A stretch of 35,575 nt of DNA from CAZBLK01 sp964492715 (GCA_964492715.1 CAZBLK010000026.1:1-35575); one strand, 5' to 3'; counted from the first letter of the stretch, positions 22,505 to 31,356 are shown. Numbers and translations: made by a program. Notes: generated by a model from the letters alone, not told the origin.

Positions 22505-25072
22505 TTGGGAATAATCGAAAGAATCTTTGGAACGTACAGTGAAAAAGAAATAAAAAGAATTAACGGAACAGTTGATAAAATTGAAGCATTAGAGCCGACA
22601 ATTTCTTCGCTTAGTGACGAAGCTCTACGTGCAAAAACAGAGGAATTTAAAGACAGGTTAAAAAAAGGCGAAACGCTTGAAGACATTTTGCCAGAAGCTT
22701 TTGCTGTTGTTCGTGAAGCTTCAAAGAGAGCTATTGGTTTAAAGCATTATAGAGTTCAGCTTATTGGCGGCGTTGTTCTTCACCAAGGAAGAATTTCTGA
22801 AATGCGTACAGGTGAAGGTAAGACGCTTGTTTCCACACTTCCGGCATACTTAAACGCACTTGAGGGAAAAGGCGTGCATGTTGTAACAGTAAACGACTAC
22901 CTTGTAAAGCGTGACTCCGAATGGATGGGTAGTATTCACAGGTTTTTGGGCTTAACCGTAGGTGCTATACTTCACGACATGACAAACGATGCAAGGCGTG
23001 AAGCGTACAGTTGCGACATTACTTACGCCACAAACAACGAGCTTGGGTTTGACTACCTTCGTGACAACATGGTTGTGTATAAGGAAGAAATGGTTCAGCG
23101 TGAGCTTAACTATGCAATAATCGACGAGGTTGACTCTGTTCTTATTGACGAAGCCAGAACACCTCTTATAATTTCTGGCAGTGGCACAAAGTCTACTGCG
23201 CTTTACAAAGTTGCAGACGGTTTTGTTAAAGGGCTGAAAAAGGGTAAAATTTTAAATGAAACAGAAGCTATGAACGCTATAACAAGGGCAGAGCTTATAG
23301 AAGAGGGCGACTTTGTTGTTGACGAAAAGGCGAAGACTGTTTCTTTAACTCAAGAGGGCGTTCATAAGGCAGAAAAGTTTTTTGCGCTTGAAAACCTTTC
23401 TGACCCACAAAACCTTGAAATTCAGCACCATATTAACAATGCGCTAAAGGCAAACTTCAACATGCACCTTGACAAAGATTACGTTGTTCAAAACAACGAA
23501 ATAGTTATCGTTGATGAATTTACAGGCCGCTTAATGCCTGGGCGCAGATATTCCGACGGGCTTCACCAAGCAATCGAAGCAAAGGAAAATGTAAAAGTAA
23601 ACAGAGAAAGTAAAACGCTTGCAACAATTACTTTCCAAAACTTCTTTAATAGATATTACAAAAAAAGCGGTATGACAGGTACAGCTCTTACAGAGGAAAG
23701 CGAATTTAGAGAAATTTACGGTATGGACGTAGTTTCAATTCCAACAAACGTTCCAATTCAGCGTAAAGACTTGTCCGATGTAGTTTACAGAACGGCTGCT
23801 GCAAAATACCGTGCTGTAGTAAAAGACATAATTGAAGCGTATCAAAAAAAGCAGCCGGTTTTAGTTGGTACAATTACAATTGACATATCAGAGTTTTTGA
23901 GCCAACTGCTTAAAAGAGAGGGCATACCTCACCAAGTGCTTAACGCAAAGTACCATGAAAAAGAAGCTGAAATAATTGCGCTTGCTGGCCAAGCTGGAGC
24001 TGTTACAATTGCAACAAACATGGCTGGGCGTGGTACAGACATTAAGCTTGGCGAAGGTGTTACAGAGCTTGGCGGCTTAAAAATAATTGGTACAGAACGC
24101 CATGAGTCAAGGCGTATAGACAACCAGCTTCGTGGACGTTCAGGAAGACAAGGTGACCCTGGTACTTCACGCTTCTACATTTCCCTTGAAGACGACTTAA
24201 TGCGTCTTTTCGGCTCGGAGCGTGTAATGAAGCTTATTGACACAATGGGGCTTGATGAGGACGAACCAATTGAGCATGGTATGCTTACAAAAGCTATTGA
24301 AAACGCACAAAAGAAAGTTGAAGGAAACAACTTTGGTATTCGTAAGCATTTGCTTGAATATGACAGCGTAATGAACGAACAGCGTGAAATTATTTACGGC
24401 GAGCGTATGAAAGTTTTAACAGGTGAGGAATTGAAGGACAGTATTCTTTCAATGCTTCGCTCGGTTTTGGAACGTGCTGTAAACACTTATACGGCTGAAT
24501 CGGAATATCCAGAGGACTGGAACGTGCTTGCACTTAACGAATTTTTGTTCCCAATTTATCACAAAGTTTCTGTTGTAATTTCGGACGAGGACAAGGAAAA
24601 GCTTACTAAAGTCGGCTTAATTGACAGGCTTTATGATATGGCTTTAGAAATTTACAACCAAAGAGAGCAGGAGTTTACGCCAGAACGTATGCGTGAAATT
24701 GAACGTATCGTTATGTTGAAGGTTATCGACCAAAAGTGGATGGACCACATTGACGACATGGAGCAAATGCGCCAAGGTATTTCCCTTAGGGCATACGCAC
24801 AAAAAGACCCTCTTGTTGAATATAAGTTTTTAAGCTACGACATGTTTGAGGAATTAAGCCACAACATTCAGCTTGACACAATCCGTGGCATGTACAACGT
24901 AAGAATTCAAATTCAAATGGAGCGTGAGCCAGCAGCCGAGGAAATGAGCACAAACATGGACGAAAGCGTTGCAAAAGAACCTGTTAAAAGAAAAGCTGCA
25001 AAGGTTGGACGAAACGAGCCTTGCCCTTGCGGAAGCGGTAAAAAGTTTAAGCAATGCTGTGGCGTTGAATAG
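22505..25072 (+). CDS. secA: Preprotein translocase ATPase SecA
   Basis: SecA drives export of unfolded proteins through SecYEG at the cytoplasmic membrane. I place the start at TTG 22505 (LGIIERIFGTYSEKEIKRI, matching the usual family N terminus), because AGAGGTG lies six bases before it. A GTG at 22496 would use that same ribosome binding site as codons. The protein is 855 aa. Walker A is MRTGEGKTLV near residue 100, the DEAD-like box is DEVDSVLIDEARTP, followed by the helicase motifs TNMAGRGTDIKLG and GRSGRQGDPG. The C-terminal zinc-binding SEC-C motif CPCGSGKKFKQCC is complete. Confidence 0.97.
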   Translation: MGIIERIFGTYSEKEIKRINGTVDKIEALEPTISSLSDEALRAKTEEFKDRLKKGETLEDILPEAFAVVREASKRAIGLKHYRVQLIGGVVLHQGRISEMRTGEGKTLVSTLPAYLNALEGKGVHVVTVNDYLVKRDSEWMGSIHRFLGLTVGAILHDMTNDARREAYSCDITYATNNELGFDYLRDNMVVYKEEMVQRELNYAIIDEVDSVLIDEARTPLIISGSGTKSTALYKVADGFVKGLKKGKILNETEAMNAITRAELIEEGDFVVDEKAKTVSLTQEGVHKAEKFFALENLSDPQNLEIQHHINNALKANFNMHLDKDYVVQNNEIVIVDEFTGRLMPGRRYSDGLHQAIEAKENVKVNRESKTLATITFQNFFNRYYKKSGMTGTALTEESEFREIYGMDVVSIPTNVPIQRKDLSDVVYRTAAAKYRAVVKDIIEAYQKKQPVLVGTITIDISEFLSQLLKREGIPHQVLNAKYHEKEAEIIALAGQAGAVTIATNMAGRGTDIKLGEGVTELGGLKIIGTERHESRRIDNQLRGRSGRQGDPGTSRFYISLEDDLMRLFGSERVMKLIDTMGLDEDEPIEHGMLTKAIENAQKKVEGNNFGIRKHLLEYDSVMNEQREIIYGERMKVLTGEELKDSILSMLRSVLERAVNTYTAESEYPEDWNVLALNEFLFPIYHKVSVVISDEDKEKLTKVGLIDRLYDMALEIYNQREQEFTPERMREIERIVMLKVIDQKWMDHIDDMEQMRQGISLRAYAQKDPLVEYKFLSYDMFEELSHNIQLDTIRGMYNVRIQIQMEREPAAEEMSTNMDESVAKEPVKRKAAKVGRNEPCPCGSGKKFKQCCGVE

Positions 25073-25099
25073 TAATATAAAGCTGAATAGTAATATAAA
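25064..25099 (+). repeat. Short tandem duplication across the secA stop codon
   Basis: The 18-base unit GYTGAATAGTAATATAAA occurs twice in direct succession (25064-25081 and 25082-25099), with a single T/C difference. The first copy contains the secA TAG stop. It probably reflects replication slippage and has no obvious effect on the protein. Confidence 0.7.
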
Positions 25100-25116
25100 T
25101 CAGTAGTTAAAAAAAT

Positions 25117-25177
25117 GGGTCAAGGGGCAAGCCCATTGCGGGGTTTTAGGGGCAGCGCCCCTAAGGTCTTAGTTTTT
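25117..25177 (+). repeat. GC-rich intergenic repeat F, copy 2
   Basis: GGGTCAAGGGGCAAGCCC is followed by TTGCGGGGTTTTAGGGGCAG, CGCCCCTAAGGTC and then a T-run. It aligns block for block with the copy at 22325-22387, about 2.8 kb upstream, in the same orientation, so secA is flanked by the two copies. Here GGGGCAGCGCCCC forms a tighter hairpin than in copy 1. Confidence 0.7.
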
Positions 25178-25224
25178 AATTTCTTTATAATAGAAATTAG
25201 AAATATCCTAAATTAATATCACAC

Positions 25225-25245
25225 CCCCCAGTTTATAACTGGGGG
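25225..25245 (+). terminator. Hairpin between secA and prfB
   Basis: CCCCCAGTT (25225-25233), loop TAT and AACTGGGGG (25237-25245) make a perfect 9-bp stem, followed by TTTAAACC. It is GC-rich enough to act as a terminator or attenuator 30 bp before prfB, but the T-run is short. Confidence 0.6.
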
Positions 25246-25274
25246 TTTAAACCAATTATTAAGGAAGTGAAATA

Positions 25275-26388
25275 ATGCTTGCACTTGAACAACTACGGCT
25301 TGAAGCACAGCCGTATACAGAAAAGCTTATAGAAATGGGGAACTCTCTTTGACGTTGCAGGCGCAAGAGAGAAAATAGCAGAACTTGAAAGTAAAACGAC
25401 AGAGCCTGCTTTTTGGGACGACATGGAAGGCTCGCAAGTTGTGCTAAAGCAAATTAAAGCGTTAAAAAACAAAGTTTCAGAGTTTGAAGTTTTGCAAAGT
25501 GGTTATGATGATGTAGTTACTTTAATTTCACTTGGCTTAGAAGAAAACGACGAAAGCGTAATTGAAGAATGTGCAAAGCTTTTTTCAAGCTTTGTAAAGC
25601 AATTTGATGAATTAAGAATTGCTACACTATTAAATGGTGAGTATGATAAAAATGATGCGTTAGTAACACTTCATTCTGGTGCTGGCGGAACAGAAGCTTG
25701 CGACTGGGTTCAAATGCTTTTTAGAATGTATTCACGTTGGGCAGAAAAACGGGGCTTTTCCCTTGAAATTATGGACTTTTTGCCTGGTGACAGCGCAGGG
25801 TACAAGTCAATTACTTTTGAAGTTACTGGCGAAAACGCTTATGGCTACCTGAAATGTGAACACGGTGTTCATAGGCTTGTTAGAATTTCTCCGTTTGACT
25901 CGTCTGGAAGAAGGCACACGTCGTTTGCTTCATGTGACGTAATGCCAGAGCTTGACAATGATATTGACTTTGAGATTGAAGCCGACGAATTGAGAATTGA
26001 CACATACCGTTCCAGCGGTGCAGGCGGACAGCATGTAAATAAAACAGAGTCTGCCATTCGTATTACGCATATTCCAACAAACACTGTCGTTCAATGCCAG
26101 AACGAACGCTCGCAGCATAAAAATAGAGATAAAGCAATGAAAATGCTTAAAGCAAAGCTCCACAAACTAAAGCAGGACGAACAGGCGCAAAAAGCTTCTG
26201 GTATTCGTGGCGAAGTGAAGGACATTGCTTGGGGAAGCCAAATTCGCTCTTATGTGTTTTGCCCATACAGCTTGGTAAAAGACCACCGCACAAATGAAGA
26301 AGTAAGCAACGTAACGGGTGTTATGGACGGTTCTATTGACAGCTTTATAAATGCTTATTTATCTGCAATGCAGCGTAGTTCTATTTAA
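25275..26388 (+). CDS. prfB: Peptide chain release factor 2 (programmed +1 frameshift)
   Basis: RF2 releases finished peptides at UAA and UGA. The gene is read in two frames. 25 codons from ATG 25275 end in CTT TGA at 25347-25352, and the rest continues in the +1 frame from GAC at 25351, giving about 370 aa in all. The product carries the stop-codon recognition motif SPF (ISPFDSSGRRHTSFAS) and the catalytic GGQ (SSGAGGQHVNKTESA). Length and the conserved autoregulatory site show it is intact, not a frameshifted pseudogene. AAGGAAGTG precedes the ATG. A reading frame starting at a downstream ATG (25423) would miss the N-terminal domain. Confidence 0.96.
25336..25352 (+). promoter_or_regulatory. 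RF2 autoregulatory frameshift site
   Basis: The sequence reads ATGGGGAACTCTCTTTGAC. A G-rich Shine-Dalgarno-like element lies just before the slippery CTT codon, an in-frame UGA stop and a C at the next position, as in other prfB genes. When RF2 is low, ribosomes pause at UGA and slip forward by one base. The G-run lies a little further from the CTT than in the classical AGGGGGTATCTTTGAC site. Confidence 0.93.
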
Positions 26389-26420
26389 TTTTTACAATTG
26401 GTTTTTTCTGGTGTAATTTA

Positions 26421-26465
26421 GGGTATGTTTTGAAATAATGCTTTAAAGTTTTTTAAAGCATACCC
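26421..26465 (+). other. Inverted repeats in the prfB-DUF3825 gap
   Basis: GGGTATG (26421-26427) can pair with CATACCC (26459-26465). Inside it, TGCTTTAAA (26439-26447) pairs with TTTAAAGCA (26452-26460). The two hairpins share bases and could be alternatives. There is no T-run after them, so a terminator role is doubtful. Confidence 0.4.
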
Positions 26466-26482
26466 AAAGCAGGGAGTGCTTT

Positions 26483-27775
26483 ATGGGAGAATATTATGAT
26501 GACATAAAAACAGGTGTCTACAAGTTTGGTCATGTGCTGAACAAAGACATCTACCTTGATGAATTGAGAGAAAAAACATTCCAAACTTTAACTAAGCTTG
26601 AATTAGATAATAACATTGAACAAGCACTAAAAAGCAATAATGTTGTTTTTTATGAATATGGCGAAAACGGAAATGTACGAATTACAGAAGAATTTAATAA
26701 AGGCTCAACCACACATTTTGCTATTGGAACAAGCTATTTTGCTAAAGAAACAAATGAAGAACTTTACGCCTGTTACATGAAAAAAAATAGCAACTGGCAA
26801 GGTGTAAAGTTTTACACATTAAAGCAAAATTACGGAAGACTAAATAAATATGACATTGGCCCAATTGTTTTTAAGTCGTTTGACAAGGCAAATGAGTTTG
26901 TAAAAAAGCTTCATAGCAAGCTTTTGCCTGGCGAAGATTGGGCGTTTAGCTCTGTTTCTGTGCCAAAAAACAAAGTGCACAGGCCAAAAACAGAGTATCA
27001 AATTTTGGAATCGTATTTAAAGCACGTTTTAAAAAAACTTATGAGTGAATACGCAAGGGTAGGCAGCCCGAACGAAGGCAGAATTATTTTTTCAGAAAAT
27101 GAAGAGTATGCACTTTTTAACACAGGGCTTCTTTCAGTTCACGCAAAGGACATCTTTTTGGTTTGCAAAGTGCATGGCGAAATTGGCGGAAGGCTTTTGC
27201 TAAACAACCCAACTGTGCCAGACGGCTTTAAAGACTTGGAAACAAACTATGGCTTTAATGAACCTGACAAAGACGGTAAAATGCCAAAGATGGTTACATT
27301 TTTTAAAAGCACTGACGAGCTAATTTATGACGCAAACAAAACTGTTGACTTTACAGAGGAAAAGCTTAGCCATATAATAAAAGACGGTGCAGACAACGGC
27401 AGGCTTCCAAAACGGTATGAGGAGCTTTGCGAAAAGAAGGAATATTCTTCGGTTGCTAGTGCTTTAGACAGGGCAATAAAAGATGCTGAAACAATTGCGA
27501 AGCGAAACTTTAAATATATAATTCCGCAATATCGTTTTATTGACGAGAAAACAGGAAGAATTCAATTTCTTATGCCAATTTATTTGGACGGCGGCTTTAA
27601 TAAACAGCCAGACTTTGCTTTGGTTTTGGATTTGCAAGGGAGATATTACATTCCAGAAACTATTTTGCCGCTTTCATGGGCGTATAACAACGCAAGGGTA
27701 ATTTGCCGCCCAGGGGATTCGTGGCTAAAGCCTGCTGAAATTGTTGACATTGTAATTGATGAAGATTACGAATAA
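26483..27775 (+). CDS. DUF3825-domain protein of unknown function
   Basis: This 430-aa soluble protein resembles the DUF3825 family. The recognisable core includes ALFNTGLLSVHAKDIFLV (~residues 210-227), a FFKSTDELIYD segment with a following HIIKDGADNGRLPKRY (~295-312), and the C-terminal LMPIYLDGG..PDFALVLD plus WAYNNARVICRPGDSWL. An N-terminal region of ~100 residues is not part of the family as I know it. No catalytic motif, signal peptide or TM segment is evident. AGGGAG precedes the ATG. It sits alone between prfB and the greA promoter. The family is known mostly from accessory and phage-like contexts and no activity is established that I can recall. Confidence 0.7.
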   Translation: MGEYYDDIKTGVYKFGHVLNKDIYLDELREKTFQTLTKLELDNNIEQALKSNNVVFYEYGENGNVRITEEFNKGSTTHFAIGTSYFAKETNEELYACYMKKNSNWQGVKFYTLKQNYGRLNKYDIGPIVFKSFDKANEFVKKLHSKLLPGEDWAFSSVSVPKNKVHRPKTEYQILESYLKHVLKKLMSEYARVGSPNEGRIIFSENEEYALFNTGLLSVHAKDIFLVCKVHGEIGGRLLLNNPTVPDGFKDLETNYGFNEPDKDGKMPKMVTFFKSTDELIYDANKTVDFTEEKLSHIIKDGADNGRLPKRYEELCEKKEYSSVASALDRAIKDAETIAKRNFKYIIPQYRFIDEKTGRIQFLMPIYLDGGFNKQPDFALVLDLQGRYYIPETILPLSWAYNNARVICRPGDSWLKPAEIVDIVIDEDYE

Positions 27776-27796
27776 GTGTTAATTTTAACAATCTTA

Positions 27797-27825
27797 TTGA
27801 CAGAAAAAATATGATACTATATAAT
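27797..27825 (+). promoter_or_regulatory. Consensus sigma-A promoter of greA-lysS
   Basis: TTGACA (27797-27802), a 17-bp spacer and TATAAT (27820-27825) give a perfect match to the vegetative promoter consensus. Transcription would start near 27832, leaving a short leader before the greA ATG at 27860. This is the best promoter in the window. Confidence 0.9.
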
Positions 27826-27859
27826 TTTATAAATTTTAGGCGTTGAAGGGGATTTTTAA

Positions 27860-28333
27860 ATGGCAGAAAAGAAAATTGTTTTAACGTATGACGGTCTTAA
27901 AAAATATGAAGACGAATTGCAAGAATTAAAAACGTCAAAACGTAAAGACGTTGCTGAAAAAATAAAAGAAGCAAGAGGGCAGGGCGACCTTTCCGAAAAC
28001 GCTGAGTATGACGCTGCAAAGGAAGAACAAGCTGAAATTGAAGCACGTATAGTTGTGCTTGAAAAAATGCTTCGTAATGCCGAGGTTATCGACGAAGAAG
28101 ACCTTGATAAAAACAGCGTAAGCGTAGGAAACAAAGTAAAAGTTTTGGACAAAGAATTTAACGAAACGGACGAGTACACAATTGTAGGCTCGGCAGAAGC
28201 TGACCCGTTGAAGGGAAGAATTTCAAACGAGTCGCCGCTGGGCACTGCACTTCTTGGGCACAAAATTGGCGACCAAGTGCGTGTTGAAGCACCAGACGGA
28301 GTTATTGAATATGAAATTATAAGTATTAGCTAA
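27860..28333 (+). CDS. greA: Transcription elongation factor GreA
   Basis: This 157-aa factor reactivates backtracked RNA polymerase by stimulating transcript cleavage. The N-terminal coiled coil (LKKYEDELQELK through EIEARIVVLEKML) carries the acidic tip in ARGQGDLSENAEYDAAKEE, and the C-terminal FKBP-like domain has ISNESPLGTALLGHKIGD. Length is standard. GAAGGGG lies ahead of the ATG, a consensus promoter lies directly upstream, and lysS follows 15 bp after the stop, so the two form one operon. Confidence 0.97.
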   Translation: MAEKKIVLTYDGLKKYEDELQELKTSKRKDVAEKIKEARGQGDLSENAEYDAAKEEQAEIEARIVVLEKMLRNAEVIDEEDLDKNSVSVGNKVKVLDKEFNETDEYTIVGSAEADPLKGRISNESPLGTALLGHKIGDQVRVEAPDGVIEYEIISIS

Positions 28334-28348
28334 ATATAGGAGGGTACT

Positions 28349-29866
28349 ATGTCTACAAATGAAAACGGCTCTCAGCCACTAGGCATTGACGAGCATATAG
28401 TTCAAGGTGAAGAATTAAACGAACTTTTAAAGATTCGCAGAGAAAAGCTTTTTAACTTACAGCAAGCAGGTAAAGACCCATTTGTAAAGGTTAAGTATGG
28501 CGTTACAGCAAAAAGCGCAGAAATTCATAACAACTTTGAACAGCTTGAAGGCAAAGAAGTTGCAGTTGCTGGGCGCTTGATGACAAAGAGAGTTATGGGT
28601 AAAGCTTCGTTTTGTGATGTGCAGGACAGAGACGGCAGAATTCAAGTTTATTTCAGAAAAAATGAACTTGGCGATGAAGCTTATGATGAATTTAAAAAGC
28701 TTGATATCGGTGACATAGTTGGCGTAAAAGGCACAGTGTTTAAAACTCAAAAGGGCGAAATTTCAGTTCATGCAGATTCCTATGAGCTTTTAACAAAGAG
28801 CCTTCAAATTTTGCCAGAAAAATGGCATGGGCTTAAAGACCAAGAGCTTAGGTACAGGCAAAGGTACGTTGACTTAATTGTTAACCCAGAAGTTAAAGAA
28901 GTTTTCTTAAAGCGTTCGGCGATTATTAAAAGTATTAGAAACTTCCTTGACGGCAGAGAGTACCTTGAAGTTGAAACTCCTGTTTTGCAAACGATTGCAG
29001 GGGGGGCTTCGGCAAGGCCGTTTATTACGCACCACAACGCCCTTGACATTGACATGTACCTTCGTATAGCTTTGGAGCTTCCGCTTAAAAGGCTTATCGT
29101 CGGTGGCCTTTCAAGGGTTTATGAAATTGGCAGAGTTTTCAGAAACGAAGGTATAAGCATTAAGCACAACCCAGAATTTACTATGCTTGAATTGTACGAA
29201 GCTTACACAGACTATTATGGTATGATGGAGCTTATCGAAAGCTTAATGAAAAAGGTAGTTTCGGAAGTATGTGAAAGCCCGCTAGTTCAATACGGCGACC
29301 ATGTAATTGATTTTAGCAAGCCTTTTGCAAAGCTTACAATGATTGACGCAGTTAAGCAATACGCAGGTGTTGACTTTGACGAAATTAAAACTCTTGAGGA
29401 AGCAAGAGAAGTTGCGAAAAAGCACCACATAAAGTATGAAACAAGGCACGGCAAGGGTGACATTTTAAGCTTCTTCTTTGAAGAATATGCAGAGAAAAAC
29501 TTAATTCAGCCAACGTTTTTAATTGACCACCCAGTTGAAATTTCGCACCTTACAAAGCGTAAGCCAGAAAAGCCAGATTACACAGAAAGGTTTGAGCTTT
29601 TCATTGTGGGCAGAGAGTTTGCAAACGCATATTCCGAGCTTAACGACCCAATTGACCAAAGAGAAAGGTTTAAGCATCAAGAGTCTTTGAGAGAGCAGGG
29701 CGACGACGAAGCGGTTATGATTGACGAAGACTTTTTGCTTGCGCTTGAATACGGTATGCCGCCTACAGGGGGCTTGGGCTTGGGAATTGACAGGTTTGTA
29801 ATGCTTCTTACAAACTCGTATTCTATAAGGGACGTTCTTCTTTTCCCTACAATGAAAACTATATAA
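28349..29866 (+). CDS. lysS: Lysine--tRNA ligase (class II)
   Basis: This 505-aa class II synthetase charges tRNA-Lys. An OB-fold anticodon-binding domain (VAVAGRLMTKRVMGKASFCDVQD in blocks, ~residues 70-175) precedes the catalytic core. Motif 1 is in the VETPVLQTIAGGASARPF region, motif 2 is VFRNEGISIKHNPEFTMLE, and motif 3 is GGLGLGIDRFVMLLT followed by IRDVLLFPTMK. GGAGGG precedes the ATG. It is the second gene of the greA operon and is followed by a clear terminator. Confidence 0.97.
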   Translation: MSTNENGSQPLGIDEHIVQGEELNELLKIRREKLFNLQQAGKDPFVKVKYGVTAKSAEIHNNFEQLEGKEVAVAGRLMTKRVMGKASFCDVQDRDGRIQVYFRKNELGDEAYDEFKKLDIGDIVGVKGTVFKTQKGEISVHADSYELLTKSLQILPEKWHGLKDQELRYRQRYVDLIVNPEVKEVFLKRSAIIKSIRNFLDGREYLEVETPVLQTIAGGASARPFITHHNALDIDMYLRIALELPLKRLIVGGLSRVYEIGRVFRNEGISIKHNPEFTMLELYEAYTDYYGMMELIESLMKKVVSEVCESPLVQYGDHVIDFSKPFAKLTMIDAVKQYAGVDFDEIKTLEEAREVAKKHHIKYETRHGKGDILSFFFEEYAEKNLIQPTFLIDHPVEISHLTKRKPEKPDYTERFELFIVGREFANAYSELNDPIDQRERFKHQESLREQGDDEAVMIDEDFLLALEYGMPPTGGLGLGIDRFVMLLTNSYSIRDVLLFPTMKTI

Positions 29867-29880
29867 AGTGCTTTTATACA

Positions 29881-29914
29881 GGCTTCCCTTTATTTGGGGA
29901 AGCCGCATTTTTTT
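29881..29914 (+). terminator. Intrinsic terminator after lysS
   Basis: GGCTTCCC (29881-29888) pairs with GGGAAGCC (29897-29904) across a TTTATTTG loop, followed by GCA and a run of seven T. It lies 15 bp after the lysS stop codon. Confidence 0.9.
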
Positions 29915-29936
29915 CAGCAAATTGTGACACTTCGGC

Positions 29937-29964
29937 TTGACATTTCAGCTAAAGGGTGTATTAT
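29937..29964 (+). promoter_or_regulatory. Sigma-A-type promoter of the FliD-like gene
   Basis: TTGACA (29937-29942) and TATTAT (29959-29964) are spaced by 16 bp, about 40 bp before the ATG at 30006, with GAGGTG as ribosome binding site. This is a vegetative-type promoter; I see no sigma-28 (flagellar) signature. Confidence 0.7.
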
Positions 29965-30005
29965 ATTATTAGGGATATATTTGTTTTTTAAATCGAGGTG
30001 ATATT

Positions 30006-31325
30006 ATGGCAGGAATAAGTATTTACGACTACTTAAACAACTATAATAACAACATAAATAAAGGCTACAATGGTGCAGGGGCATCTGGAACTGCAAAAGC
30101 AGGCTATAACAACGTTTATGGCAACTACAACTATGCAAACAAAAACAAAAACCTTTTTGACGCAGTTTCTTCAAAATTCAAACAGATGTCGGCGTCTTTA
30201 AAGCTTAATGCTGACAGTCTTACTAACTCGGCTTCTTCAAAATCTGTTTTTAAGAAAACTGCACCTTTAGCAGACAACAAAGCAGCAATGGACGTTCGCA
30301 CAGAAAGCAACTCTACTGCAAAATCAAACTTTACAGCTACAGTTGACATAAAGCAAGTTGCAACTGCACAAAAAAACGTAAGCGAAGCAATGAATTCAAA
30401 CGCCTCATACAGCGGAAGAACAGGCACAAATTATCTTGCTGTTTCTGTTGGCGGCAAAAGTTACAACATTGGCGTAAACGTTAAAAGCACGGACACAAAC
30501 AAATCAGTTATGCAAAATGTTGCAAATGCTATTAATGAAAAAAACATTGGTGTTAAAGCTTCTGTTAAAGTTGATTCGGCAACTAAAAAGTCGTCGCTTG
30601 TTATCGAAGGGGCTAAAACTGGCGAAAACAATGGGTTTTCAATAAATGATGTTGGAAACTACGGAAGTATTGTCAAAAACCTTTCGCTTGATAACGTAGT
30701 TACTAACGCACAAAACGCAATGTACAGTGTAAACGGTAAGCCAGAAGTGAACTCTGCTTCAAACGTTGTTGACCTTGGAAACGGCATAACTGGTGTTTTA
30801 AAAGCGACTTCCGAAAACCCTGTTAAAGTTTCTATGCAAACAGACGTTTCTACTATAAAAGATAAAATTACAAGCTTTGTTAAGGACTACAACAACCTAC
30901 TTGACTCGGCGTATAAAAACAGTGGCAACAAAAATTCTTCAAGGCTTGCCAGTCAGTTAAGCAGTGCGGCAAAGTCTTATTCTAACACACTTTCAAAAGC
31001 TGGGCTTTCAGTTTCAAAGGACGGGTATATTTCTGTTGACGACAGAAAGCTTTCATCAGCCGTTGAAAGTGGCATAGCCGAAAAATCGTTGTCATCAAGC
31101 GGCTTTTTTTCAGGTGGCTTTAGCAACAGAGTTTCACGCATTGCTGGGGATACTTACAAAAGTGCACAGAAGTTTGCTTCTGCTAGCAGCCAAATGGCTC
31201 AGGACTCTAGCAGCATTGAAAGCTTCTTAAACGATTACTACAAAAATGGTGCAAGCATGAACACGACGTTAGCCAACAATATGTTTGGTGGTGCAAATGG
31301 TTCTTTGTTTGACATTATGCTTTAA
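30006..31325 (+). CDS. Orphan FliD-like (hook-associated protein 2-like) protein
   Basis: The 439-aa product resembles the flagellar filament cap FliD in its middle part only. FTATVDIKQVATAQKNVSEA (~104-123) looks like the FliD N-terminal domain. AMYSVNGKPEVNSASNVVDL with GITGVLKATSENPVKVSMQTD and IKDKITSFVKDYNNLLD (~238-298) match the later core. The usual FliD opening (RISGLASGLDTD..) is replaced by an Asn/Tyr/Gly-rich low-complexity head (~residues 8-48). The usual C-terminal coiled tail (MEKAMSKMNSQ-type) is absent; the end is Ser- and Asn-rich. No signal peptide or TM segment is seen. It has its own promoter and terminator and no flagellar gene nearby. It may be a variant cap or a secreted structural protein. 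Confidence 0.7.
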   Translation: MAGISIYDYLNNYNNNINKGYNGAGASGTAKAGYNNVYGNYNYANKNKNLFDAVSSKFKQMSASLKLNADSLTNSASSKSVFKKTAPLADNKAAMDVRTESNSTAKSNFTATVDIKQVATAQKNVSEAMNSNASYSGRTGTNYLAVSVGGKSYNIGVNVKSTDTNKSVMQNVANAINEKNIGVKASVKVDSATKKSSLVIEGAKTGENNGFSINDVGNYGSIVKNLSLDNVVTNAQNAMYSVNGKPEVNSASNVVDLGNGITGVLKATSENPVKVSMQTDVSTIKDKITSFVKDYNNLLDSAYKNSGNKNSSRLASQLSSAAKSYSNTLSKAGLSVSKDGYISVDDRKLSSAVESGIAEKSLSSSGFFSGGFSNRVSRIAGDTYKSAQKFASASSQMAQDSSSIESFLNDYYKNGASMNTTLANNMFGGANGSLFDIML

Positions 31326-31356
31326 TTGTGCTTTATTAATTTATTAATAGGTATGT

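Noticed and set aside
25353..26388. prfB as a truncated pseudogene, or a gene starting at ATG 25423
   Set aside because: The upstream 25 codons, the CTT TGA C site and the conserved N-terminal domain show programmed frameshifting of an intact gene.
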